A program made the translations under genes and the position numbers. The notes under the pieces were generated by a model, which was not told the origin of the DNA, ran no database searches, and saw nothing but the letters and a program-made list of their open reading frames with translations. Positions 1 to 10,540 of a DNA stretch of 64,000 nt are shown here, in pieces. This stretch comes from Amphiduros pacificus. Taxonomy: Eukaryota; Annelida; Polychaeta; Phyllodocida; Hesionidae. Position 1 is the stretch's first letter. Every line of letters begins with the position of its first letter. Location of the stretch: contig OX439010.1 of the NCBI GenBank assembly GCA_949316495.1, positions 22,139,766-22,203,765 of the forward strand, in the 5' to 3' direction.

Positions 1-260
1 TCTATTAGCCTGCAAAGTTTGAAAACTGTACATTGTGTACTTTTTTCACATCGGCGGCCGAAAGTTGTTGAAATTTTTGACATGACAGCTCATTGACAAA
101 AACGGGAAACTGCTCCGATGAAAAACATCATAACTCGTAAGATATTCAAGCAATTTTAATTCTGTTTGAAAGAGACTATAGTTTACAAATGTGTCTATTA
201 GTCTGCAAAGTTTGAAAACTGTACATTGTGTATTCTATTCACATCGGCGGCCGAAAGTTG
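1..260. repeat. 193-bp tandem repeat, about 1.35 copies, cut by window edge
   Basis: The sequence from position 1 recurs from 194 with few changes. Both copies hold the block from TCTATTAG to CGGCGGCCGAAAGTTG. The period is about 193 bp and the second copy stops near 260. This looks like the right end of an array that continues left of the window. Confidence 0.75.
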
Positions 261-2339
261 TATTGTTTTCTTCACTTTGTCTAATTTTATTGTTTCTGGT
301 GATGTCATTCAAAATAAATTGTCTTTAATGGGTTAAAAAATCTAATTCAAAATCAAATTTTAGTACAAATTTATTAAAGTGGGTTTGCCGAAAAGTGCTA
401 GTATGAAATACTGCTTAAGATGTGACTTTTTTTGTTTTCAAGAAATAAATATTGGGCTAGAAATAATTTATTTTAAAATTAAATCTTCTTGATTTTTATT
501 ATGCATATTTAGTAAAATTAGAATATTTATAGGTCAAGAAAAGACTGTTTCCAACCAAAGCTACATTCTTGACATAATTTGAATGTCAATATGTGCAATT
601 ATACTACAATACATAAAAGGTCACATTGCTAGGGCCCGCCCAAAGTATTTACCATCATTATCAAATCATATATTTGTGTAATGAGTATTTGGTGAATTGG
701 GTGCAGTCTCAATAAAAGGGAGACACATACTAGATCTATGTATTATCTTAAGATTGAAATTATGATAAACTGGAAATCATAAATATTTATATATACCCTG
801 ACATAATGTTAAATAATCTTTCTTGGGATGAAAAAGAACACAAATTGATACAAAATATTTTTGTGTAAAGATAACACATGCATGTTATGTTTGACCATTT
901 ACAGTTTACACAAAACCCACAGCTCCTTGAAGTTCTTCTAGGTACCAGCCTCCCCAACTGCCAAATCCTGGGGGATTGGTTTGGAGTAGCATGAGTTGGA
1001 TGCTCAAGATCGCTCTAAATGGAGAGGCGAAAATCATTTGGGATTTTTGCTGACTGGGTTGCATGAACATCTGCGACAAACCTTGCCCCCATATTGCGGT
1101 AAGCCCTGAGTTAAGACATTGCATTCTGTCTGTCCAAATGAAAAATATATCATGCTATACTCTCATTAAAAGCTTTGAGATTGTCCCTCTCATTAGCAGA
1201 TTTTGATTTCCATTCTCAAATGCTTTGGGTAAAGTTTTAAAAGCAAAATGAAAATGAAATGAATATATTTGGCTGAAGTTTTCCTCAATAGAAACGGCTT
1301 GGCAAATCATATATTGAATCCTCACTGAACATTTAACTTTTGACATACACCAGGTGGCTTTGTGTATTGTTTTTAAAGCCATAAGCAGTATTTTCACAGT
1401 AATTCCTTTAACCTATTACCTTTAATCTTTGCTACGGTTTTTGCAAAAAGATACTTAAATATTGGCTTATCTTTAGATTTTCATACTTTGATGTGGTCTG
1501 TAACATTATGATACAAATATATCAAGTTCTACATGTGCTGGACACCCAGTTATTTTGCAACGAAGCATATAACCTTTAACTTTCAAAGGCTTAAATCTAA
1601 ACATGACCTTGACCTATTTCTTAAGGTCCAAGCTGGAGCTACATTTCCACTAAATTGAATTGAGCAAATAATTGTAGTTTTTGGGCTGTGATCAGCCATT
1701 TTTTAAAGTGTGAATACTGCTTAAGGTGCATTTTCTGCACAAAATGACACAACTCATCGAGAATTGAAATTTTAAGGGGGAATTCAGGGAGAATTATCAT
1801 TACAAATCTATTTGTGTCATTTATGTAATGAAGATGTGCTGCTAGGGCCCAAAATCATATTCTACAGTTTGGAATGTGATGGAATGTCCCAATAAAAGGG
1901 GGACACACACTTCAATGTTCAGTTATGTCTTTGTCATTGGAAACACAAAATTGTTAACTCGTGCAAAAATGTCTTTTTTTATAAGATTCTTTTCAGGAAC
2001 ACCTATCGCGAAAAATCTGATGTCATCAAGAAGCGCCAGCCACATCAGTTTTAGATAATTTAGGTGTTATGTTTATCATTAACATGCATCTATTTTATCT
2101 TTCAAATGTGGTGGATTTAAACTACATAACAAGTTTAGAGAATCTTCATTTTACCCAAAACATGTCAAGTTCAACTTTGGCACAGAATAACTTTTTATGA
2201 CTACATATCAATACTTTTGCTCCAAATTGTTAAATACTTTATAAAAAAACCATTTCATTTAGTTTTTATTGGTTTTTACATATTTTCAATATTAAAAAAT
2301 GCATGAAATTGACCAGAGAGGAGGACAAAAAAGTTTTAA
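261..2339. other. No gene recognised; diverged dispersed repeat pair
   Basis: AT-rich sequence without a convincing gene. Two diverged copies of one repeat lie at about 395-740 and 1700-1915. Both carry ATACTGCTTAAG, then GCTAGGGCCC, then CAATAAAAGGG followed by GACACACAC or a close variant. A minus-strand reading frame at 906-1124 has some GC-richer codons but matches no family I know. Confidence 0.45.
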
Positions 2340-3660
2340 GCAACAAAAACGTTGCTATGTGAGGTATTGACTGAGCTATAATTCACCACTGCTAAGAGTG
2401 TGCTATGTTGCTTTTGCTTCAATACGTTGCCCTCTGGTGGAATTTTTTTACTCAAGACCAGTCTCCACTTCATTTTGCAAATTTATATGATGGGTTGCGT
2501 TACTTCTCAATTATTTATTGTGAGAATTACTCAAGATATGAAATATTGGTCACAATATGCATACATTTCGGTATTAGGCCTGAATATTACAACATCAGTA
2601 ATTTAACCTAATTATTGACCTAATTAATAAGGTCTTTGGTTTTGAACAAAAAAGCCCACGTGGGTGAAATGCTGACAATGCTGAGACAGCTCCACAAAAG
2701 TTGAGAGAGAGCTACAAAGTGAGAGATAGCTGCATACATGCAAGTGAGAGACTGCTACAAAATTGAGATAGCTGCACATGTGAGAGATAGCAACAGGCGA
2801 GCAAGACAGGTACACATCCCAGCCGGAGGGTGACGAGATTTGTAAAAAAAAAAAAAAAATTGCTTTGTGAGGTATTGGCTGCAATAAAATTTTGCCACTA
2901 AAAAGAGAGTGCGATCTCGCTGTTCTGTCACCACGTTGCCTGCCCTCTGGTGGAATTTGCTGATGCCAGACCTTCACTTCACTTCAACTTTAGTTTGCAA
3001 GTTTATGTGATGGGTTGCGTACCATACATGTAATGAATAGGGTAGTTTTCACTTATTTTTGTCAGAATTATGTTAGATATGAAATATTACCCACAATATG
3101 CCTATATTTCTGTATTTGAGATTTGTTTTCAACCATCGGGAATTTGACCTAAATATTGAACTAATTATTGAAAAGTGGTGGTCCTGCTAGGTTTTGCATA
3201 TAGGGGCCTTCATGGGTAAAATGCAGACATTAAATGGACAGCTACACGAGTGTGAGACAGCTGTGTAAGTGAAAGAAGGTTACAGCAGTGAGAGATAGCT
3301 GCACGAGTGAGACAGCTGCAAAACCTAGCAGTAAGAGATAGCTGCACAAGTGATACTGCAAAAGTAAGAGCTGCACAAGTGAGAGATGAATACAATAATG
3401 AGAGACAGATGCATAAGTGAGAGGTAGCTTCATCAGTGAGAGGTAGCTTCATCAGTGAGAGATTAATACAACAGTGAGAGGTAGCTTCATAAGTGAGAGA
3501 TAGCTGCATGCACGAGAGATTAATACAACAGTGAGAGATAGCTGCATAAGCGAGAGATAGCTGCATATGTGAGAGATAGCTGCATATGTGAGAGATAGCT
3601 GCATATGTGAGAGATAGCTGCATATGTGAGAGATTGCAACTTCTCCCAGCCGAAGGCACT
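2340..3660. repeat. Two tandem copies of a 510-bp module ending in a 19-bp minisatellite
   Basis: Copy 1 runs about 2340-2835 and copy 2 about 2850-3660. Shared landmarks include GTGAGGTATTG (2359 and 2869), CCCTCTGGTGGAATTT, GATGGGTTGCGT and GATATGAAATATT. Each copy ends in repeats of the type GTGAGAGATAGCTGCATA, short in copy 1 (about 2690-2800) and long in copy 2 (about 3230-3640). Each closes with a CCCAGCCG-like motif. The 19-bp period is not a multiple of three, so all frames of the long array give similar repetitive peptides, none likely to be real. Confidence 0.75.
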
Positions 3661-3857
3661 TGTATATCTAAAAAATATGCATAAAAATTTGAACTTTTTT
3701 CTATCATGCCTCAAACTTTGAGAATTCTAGCCTTTAAAATAACTTTGTTAAAAAATATTTAAATTTGCATGTCACTTTATAAAAAAAATCCTTTAGTTCC
3801 AAATTGGCCACCAGGACCAGAATTGGCTCTGGGCATCCTACACTGATGCAAACCCTT

Positions 3858-4382
3858 AAAACGCAATTAAAATCGATCCATGTGTGAAAGCATTTCTGTC
3901 AACAGGGAAGACACGACTCAAAGCAGTGGAGACAATGACAAAACGCAAAACTGTGAAAACAAAGTCAGAACAAATTGTTTCGAAATAATAGACATCGATT
4001 TTAATTACGTTTTAAATGATAAATAAAAGTATTTACCCAATATTATCACAAATTATGCTTCGCAGGTCTTGAATATTTCCACGAAGTAAAACGTAATACG
4101 ATGTACGTGACGTCCTCGAAATAACAGACATCAGATGGAGCGGATAGATTTTAATTGCTTTTTAAATGATAAATAAAGGTATTTATTTAATATTATCACA
4201 ACTTACGCTTTGCAGGTCCAGAACAGAACAAAACCATCCATTATTGCGCAATATATTAATATTTCAGTCAGTTAACGAGTGTTTTCGCGCCAAAAACAAG
4301 AGCCTCTTCCGCCTTTCAAGATGGCGATCTTGAGAAATTGACAGAAATGCTTTCACACGTGGATCGATTTTAATTGCGTTTT
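3858..4382. mobile_element. Foldback/MITE-like element with 45-bp inverted arms
   Basis: The 45 bases at 3858-3902 are the reverse complement of 4338-4382 with one visible mismatch. Between and beyond the arms a block holding AAATGATAAATAAA and ending in CAGGTC recurs in direct orientation at about 3992, 4147 and 4364. An inverted piece lies at about 4452-4485. No coding capacity is seen. The superfamily cannot be named because no clear target-site duplication was found. Confidence 0.6.
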
Positions 4383-4545
4383 AAATGATAAATAAAGGTA
4401 TTTACTTAATATTATCACAATTACGCTTCTCAGGTCGAGAATAACAAAGCGTTTTCATAATTTATCATTTAAAACGCAATTAAAATCGACCCGTTACGTC
4501 CGATATCCGTTATTTTGAAAATATGAACATCGTATTTACGTTTTA

Positions 4546-4732
4546 CCGTATATACTCGTATATAAGACCGTTAAGATCTTGTATTGTAAGCATATTTATG
4601 TTTCACGTTTAAAATGCCCGCCAAGCTTGAGCTGAAACTTGAATGGTAGCAGAGCCGATATCTTGAGAAATTGGTTTTTTCAAGCAAAATAACCTCAATT
4701 TTGGGGTTCGTCTTATACACGAGTAAATACGG
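4546..4732. mobile_element. 187-bp MITE with TA flanks
   Basis: The left end CCGTATATACTCGTATATAA is matched in inverted form by the right end TCTTATACACGAGTAAATAC plus GG, about 20 of 24 positions. TA dinucleotides sit just outside at 4544-4545 and 4733-4734. That fits a TA-target DNA transposon MITE such as Tc1/mariner type, but two bases of flank are weak evidence. Confidence 0.6.
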
Positions 4733-5479
4733 TATGTATATTGAATTGAATGCCACCAAGTGGTGCTCTATTGTCTATTTTCTTTTTTGTATTTATATTT
4801 GTTCGTGTTAATTGTATTTATATTTGTTCGTGTTAATTGAATTAGAAATAATCTGTGAGTATCAAATGTATATATTTAGAAGATACTCTTAAGTAGTTAC
4901 CCAGCTTTACTAGGCCTCTTCAATTGCCATCCCAATCTCCCACGTCACACGCCGTTGGCCGCTAGGTGGCGCCACGCATTCCGGTGAGTCAAATAATAAC
5001 AGTACTGTGAAGCTCTCACTGATTTCCCATTTATTTCGCCTAGAATCCACAAAATTGAACAAACTTTTTTTTTATTTATATCAAAATTCCACGAGAGATC
5101 TTAATATGTTGGTCTTGTGATGCTCTGCACAATATTTATTATGATAAATGATCGTTAATCGGGACATGATGCTGTCAGGATACATGACACCTGACAGCTC
5201 AGAGCAACAATTTCAGATGAAACAAAGGTTACAAAGAATCCCCCCTCAAAGCTTGAGCTGAGATACAATTACAGAAAAAGTCTTTGATCACAAAACTTGT
5301 CCTAGCTTCAAATGATTTTTGATGACAGTGGTGTGAAAGCTTATAATTGTCTGACTGAAGTGACATGACCGACTCGTCACCTTGGTATGGCTGCCTCACA
5401 TCAAAGACACTTAATCTTTATTTATCTCGATGTCATATTTTCATAAAGTTCACCATGAATAGGCATTATTTTTGTTTTG
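4733..5479. other. No gene recognised
   Basis: There is a short direct duplication of TATTTATATTTGTTCGTG near 4790-4835. Otherwise it is unremarkable AT-rich sequence. Confidence 0.4.
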
Positions 5480-5559
5480 TCTCACTGGTTTCAAAACTGG
5501 TTTCGGTTTGCTGATAAGTGGTGTAGTTTTGAAGATATCTTCAAAATAGTGATTTCTTG

Positions 5560-5990
5560 TTATCAGCTGTCAGTTACAGACTCATACGAAATTCGTAGCG
5601 CCACCTATGTGCGAGCGATAATTGGGGATTTTCGGGAAGGAGAATATAGGCCTAGCGCCGACGCGACCAAATGTCGTACTATTTGGGCGCTCATGAATAT
5701 TAATTAGCAAGAAATTCGAGTTACGTCATCGTATCGTGCACATGCTGTCCTCAGTACTGAAAGGCTGTAATTACATCATCGCACCGTGCACGTGCAGTTG
5801 GATACATTCAAGGGGCGGGGCTAATGGAACAGACCTATTTAAACATATCTCATCGCATAAGCGGAGAGGGTGTTATATACTGAGCCCGATGCAAAGGAGA
5901 GTACTAAGTAGTATTAGTATAATTTTAATTAGCATGACATATAGGTTTTATGTGACCTTCTATTGTCAATAAAATTTAATAAATAAATAA
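5560..5990 (+). promoter_or_regulatory. Promoter-like block, GC box, TATA-like box and A-rich tail
   Basis: This stretch is richer in GC and CpG than its surroundings. It holds two related blocks near 5722-5756 and 5768-5796 with GTTACGTCATCG and ATTACATCATCG, each followed by CGTGCAC. A GC box GGGGCGGGGC lies near 5813 and TATTTAAA near 5837. AATAAA follows near 5970, then a run of TAAA units. About 32 bases near 5873-5905 recur inverted near 20218-20252, so at least part is a repeat. It may be a short retroposed transcription unit or a host promoter; I cannot decide. Confidence 0.3.
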
Positions 5991-6062
5991 ATAAATATAC
6001 AACCCATCCGCTATTCTTACCACTGCACAAGTCAGTATCATTGACATCATGTGTATACTTAC

Positions 6063-6525
6063 TATAACAGCTGAGTTCAGTAAATCATGAAGTGTGTAGC
6101 CTTCATGACTTTTGTTATGCCATTTATCACATCTGTAGCACACCGCTAGCCCAAGACCATCAGACCGAGGATGGTAAATTCCTTCATATCCCAAACGTCT
6201 TAATTCATCATAGTAATAAGTGTTCCAGTTCTCTTGTTCCACTTCTTGTAAACATAGAATATCAGATTGAAGGTGTTCCATGTCTCTCACAAGCAGCTGG
6301 TGTCGGTAATGAGTTCTCTGTTGGTCCCATCTCATATGAAGGTACTGACCCACTTCCATCATTTTATCTCCTAACAGATTGTATGTGGCAACTGTGAAAC
6401 TCCTGTCATTTGCATATAAACTGTCATTTTCCGCATGTTTAGAATTAATGACTGGTTTTTGAACCCATTGCCTTTTATACATTTTGACAATTTTTGTTGC
6501 TGTACTATTTATGAGTCTAATTGCC
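6063..6525 (-). CDS. CCR4/Angel-type exonuclease, single internal exon (partial)
   Basis: One minus-strand exon encodes the start of an endonuclease/exonuclease/phosphatase fold of the CCR4-Nocturnin-Angel group, whose members are RNA deadenylases or 2',3'-cyclic phosphatases. FTVATYNLLGD contains the metal-site Asn strand, and DILCLQEVEQEN has the catalytic Glu. A later stretch with LGYEGIYHPRSDGLGLAVCY matches the family layout and fits Angel proteins best. The exon has an acceptor after ATTCACAG and a donor GTAAGT after GCTGTTATA. The frame is open from the acceptor, so the ATG at 6482 need not be the start. Exons for the later GDFN and SDH motifs should lie to the left on this strand; I found none in the remaining 6 kb. 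It is either part of a gene with very long introns or an isolated fragment. Confidence 0.7.
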
Positions 6526-6620
6526 CTGTGAATATGCTACTGTAGTACTGATGACGATGTGCATATATATGTCAGATATGTTGTGTCGCGTATCTGAAGC
6601 ATGGTGGGGAAAGGATGCTC
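6526..6620. other. Short non-coding gap
   Basis: Sequence upstream of the Angel-like exon, leading into the 19-bp minisatellite. No earlier exon is visible. Confidence 0.4.
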
Positions 6621-6786
6621 TCTCTGTTGTGACTATCTCTCACTTATGCAGCTGTCTCTCACTGCTATAACTGTCTCTCACTGTTGTAATTATCTCTCAC
6701 TTATGCAGCTGTCTCTCCCTTGTACAACCATGGAGTAATTACTCCATGGTACAACTATCTCACTGATGCAGCTGTCTCTTACATCA
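6621..6786. repeat. 19-bp-type minisatellite, left flank of the large element
   Basis: Repeats of the type CTCTCACTTATGCAGCTGT run up to the left end of the 12.65-kb element. The same kind of array resumes in the same orientation just after its right end at 19444, which suggests that the element inserted into one array. Confidence 0.7.
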
Positions 6787-7082
6787 GGTCTCACCCCAGT
6801 AATTGAGGCCCCCTATTGCAGGGAGGATTAGACTTGCCGATTTCAAATTATCATAACTTCTTTAATAAAAATGTCAAGAGCTAAATCTAAGGCTCTACAA
6901 TATTGTAAAATTCGCAAATTTTCATATAAAACCATAAAAAAGGCATGTCAAGCACGAAAATCTCAAGTTAAATGCATTAATAGGACATTTTATTTAAAAA
7001 ACGTTTTCTTGTTTCTGCTGACAAATCATTACACGGCACTATTTTTCTCCATAAAAGCAAAGTTTCTTTCAAACTTCATTTT

Positions 7083-7290
7083 TTTATGTGTGTGAACTTT
7101 GTTACTTATTCACTATTCACAGTTCATTATTCAATTTTTTTCCTAAATTTGTAGTAAATTATGTCAACATGTCAGATTTCCAAAATTATGTTCCAAATAT
7201 GACCGAGCTGAATTTTGTGCCATAATATGTGAAAGGAAATTATAATAATAATAAAAACCAAAATATAATTTAAACAAGGGGTAAAAAAAC
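7083..7290 (+). repeat. Inner inverted arm, left
   Basis: The sequence from the GTGTGTGAACTTTG block to the ACAAGGGGTAAAAAAACAAG block is nearly the reverse complement of about 19150-19365. The two sides differ between this arm and the 18-bp outer end: about 280 bp on the left, about 60 bp on the right. Confidence 0.75.
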
Positions 7291-8850
7291 AAGTGCAGGT
7301 CGATTCAATGTTCACCAAATTTGGTATACGGGTCAAGGAGGGTCCCATAATGTCATTTATGAAGCGTTTCCCCGGCGCTATTTACGGTGACAAGATGGCG
7401 CCACTCACAACTTTAAGATTTCAATAATTAAATAAAATGAATCCTGATATTCCAAGTGAAATAGACGTGGCGCAGGTCAATTCAATGTTCCCCAAATTTT
7501 GGATACGGGCCAAGGAGGGACCCATAATGTCATTTATGAAGCGTTTCCCCGGCGCTATTTACGGTGACAAGATGGCGCCACTCACAACTTTAAGATTTCA
7601 ATAATTAAATAAAATGAATCCTGATATTCCAAGTGAAAAAGACATGGCGCAGGTCGATTCAATGTTCCCCAAATTTTGCATACGGGTCATGGAGGGTCCC
7701 ATTATGTTATTTATTAAGCGTTTCCCCGGCGCTATTTACGGTGACAAGATGGCGCCACTCACAACTTTCAGATTTAAATAATTAAATAAAATGAATCCTG
7801 ATATTCCAATTGAAAAAGACATGGCGCAGGTCGATTCAATGTTTCCCAAATTTGGTATACGGGTCAAGGAGGGACCCATAATGTTATTTATTAAGCGTTT
7901 CCCCGGCGCTATTTACGGTGACAAGATGGCGTCACTCACAACTTTTGAGATTTCAATAATTAAATAAAATGAATCCTGATATTCCAATTGAAAAAGACAT
8001 GGCGCAGGTCGATTCAATATTCCCCAAATTTTGCATATGGGCCAAGGAGGGACCCATAATGTTATTTATGAAGCGTTTCCCCGGCGCTATTTACGGTGAC
8101 AAGATGGCGCCACTCACAACTTTAAGATTTAAATAATTAAATAAAATGAATCCTGATATTCCAAGTGAAAAAGACATGGCGCAGGTCGATTCATTGTTCC
8201 CCAAATTTGGTATAGGGGTCAAGGAGGGTCCCATAATGTTTTTTATGAAGCGTTTCCCCGGCGCTATCTACGGTGACAAGATGGCGCCACTCACAACTTT
8301 AAGATTTCTATAATTAATTGAAATTAATCTTAATATTCCAAGTGAAAAAGACATGGCGCAGGTCGATTCAATGTTCCCCAAATTTTGCATATAGGCCAAG
8401 GAGGGACCCATAATGTTATTCATGAAGCTTTTCCCCAGCGCTATTTACGGTAACAAGATGGCGCCACTCACAACTTTAAGATTTTAATAATTAAATAAAA
8501 TAAATCCTAATATTTCAAGTAAAAAAGACATGGCGCAGGTCGATTCAATGTTCCCTGAATTTGGTATTCGGGTTAAGGAGGGTCCCATAATGTTATTTAT
8601 GAAGCGTTTCCCCGGCGCTATTAACGGTAACAAGATGGCGCTACATACTACTTTAAGATTTCAAAAATGTTAAATCGTAATATTCCAAGTGAAAAAGACG
8701 TAACGCAGGTCGATTCAATGTTCACCAAATTTGGCATACGGGTCAAGGAGGGTCTCATGATTTTATTCATGAAGTGTTTCCCCGGCATTATTTACTGTAA
8801 CAAGATGGCGCCACTCACAACTTTAAGCAACTTCAATAATAAAATATCAA
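7291..8850 (+). repeat. 177-bp satellite array, left arm (about 9 units)
   Basis: Tandem units of about 177 bp, each containing GCAGGTCGATTCAATGTTC, GCGTTTCCCCGGCGCTATTT and CAAGATGGCGCC. The last units towards the core are the most diverged and shorter, as is usual at array edges. Any open frames are by-products of the repeat. Confidence 0.9.
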
Positions 8851-10540
8851 GTATGTCTAAGGCCCCACTACCCAATCAAAATTCCTTTTAGTACTTTCAC
8901 CCCTCATCCCAGTCACGCATATGACAAAAATGATATTTTTTCGCCACTTTTAGGCTTCACCAGGGGAAAATAGATATTCCAATAAACTCAATATTATGCT
9001 CTCATATTGAGGGGTCTAGATATAAACTAGAAATGTCTACATCAGAGACCAGGGATCCCACAAGCAGAACACACCAAAGCAGCTCTCCTCGCAACTGACG
9101 TGATTGTGCCGGCCAGACAAGGAATACAGAGGTCTGGGGAACGTCGAAAAACCTGTGACTCGTTCTCCCTGGGGACCCCTTAACAACTATATCGTGTAGC
9201 GGGAGACTACACACCATTGAAACCTAAGTATCGACTAGTACTCAACCTCTGTGCTCTACGTTATGGCAGGTTACATTTCTCTTCGTTTGTGAGCTGACTG
9301 ACTGACAGTGTGTTTATGCACGAGGGTCCTGGAGGTGACCTTAAACACAGACCATTGCTTTGAACACATATAATTTCCTACTGGAACCACTGACATTTAT
9401 AACATCACTTTACTATATATCCATACACAAGAACTTTACAATATCACGGAAAACCTGCAAGGACCAGCTACATATCTGACCACAGACCTTTATTGCCAAC
9501 TTTGCTTCGCCATTTATGACCAGATCACACTTAACTGACTCAACTCACTGCCAGACACAGCAGTGCCCCTGAGGGTCGTCCTTTCAGGACTAAGACCCTC
9601 TCACATCACACAGAATCACAGTGTGGTGTGTAAATCGTATTCATTCATTCTAGAAATGTCTAAGTATGTCAAGTATGTCTAAGACCCCATTACCCATTCA
9701 GTTCATTTTAGCACTCCATTCAGTATGTTTTATGAAAATTATGAATTTTTGACTTTTAGACTTCACCAGGGGAAAAGGGCTACTCCACTGAATTGAGAAT
9801 TATGCTCTCATATTGGGGGTCTAAACACTTTAGACATTAAGACTTCAGAAGGGGAAAAGGGGACTCCATTGAACTCATCTTCTAGACAAAATCTAGACAT
9901 GTCTACGAAGTCTAAGGCCCCATTAGACAATCAAATTTCCTTTTAGTACTCACTAAAAAAGAAAATGATTAAAATGATGATACAATATAAATTTGAGGTA
10001 TTGAAAGGTAACTTTTGTTGAGGTACTGGAAGCTGCCTATGATTCTTTAATCTTTGTGCTTGGAAGGAAGGGGGGGGGGATGATCCTTTTGGCTTGATGC
10101 CAATTTTTACTAAGTAGGGCAATCAGATCAGGCAATCAGGGAAAATTGCTACTCCATTGAACACAGATTTATACCCTTATATTGAGGGGTCTAGGCATAA
10201 TCTAGACATGTCTACCAGGAATGCCCGATTAGTCAATCAAAATTCCTTTTAGTACCTTCACATCTCATACCAATCAGTAAGTCAAATATATTGACTTTGT
10301 CAGAGTAAAACGGGCTTACTCCATTGAACTCCAATTAAAATGCCTTTGAAAGTAATAAATGCACAAAAGATAGATTTTTTACATAAAAAGTATATATCCG
10401 CAAGGTATATATCATTTCATATCCAGGTTTGACCCAAGTCCTATAATTGTATTGGGATATACACTTGGAGGCCTATTTGGAAAAAAAAAGTCAATTATAA
10501 AACAAACTTCAAGCTTGTTTCTTTGTATCTAATTTTTAAT
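8851..10540 (+). other. Core of the large element with diverged repeats
   Basis: The non-satellite core holds about four diverged copies of a repeat with TCCTTTTAGTAC, CTTCACCAGGGGAAAA, a CTCATATTGAGGGGTCTA-type block and GTCTAAGGCCCCA. They start near 8854, 9652, 9905 and 10200. A 610-bp GC-richer block interrupts it at 9040-9649. No coding sequence is recognised. Confidence 0.6.
9040..9649. other. GC-richer 610-bp block with two end hairpins, flanked by a 13-bp direct repeat
   Basis: CTAGAAATGTCTA occurs at 9027-9039 and 9650-9662, just outside this block. The composition changes clearly to higher GC. Near its right end are two adjacent inverted repeats: 9571-9600 (GAGGGTCGTCCT with AGGAC and GACCCTC) and 9602-9630 (CACATCACAC with GTGTGGTGTG). 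It may be a later insertion with a 13-bp duplication. The flanking motif also belongs to the surrounding core repeat, so the duplication could be older than the block. No protein is recognised. Confidence 0.45.

Noticed and set aside
906-1124. Possible last exon of a gene on the minus strand
   Set aside because: Somewhat GC-richer, but all three frames give equally unconvincing peptides and no splice site or family match was found.
3210-3714. Possible Cys/His-rich secreted repeat protein
   Set aside because: The same peptide rotates through the frames of a 19-bp repeat, so it is not under coding constraint.
6063-6482. Complete single-exon Angel gene starting at ATG 6482
   Set aside because: The frame is open upstream to a good acceptor and the product lacks the second half of the catalytic domain; it is better read as an internal exon.
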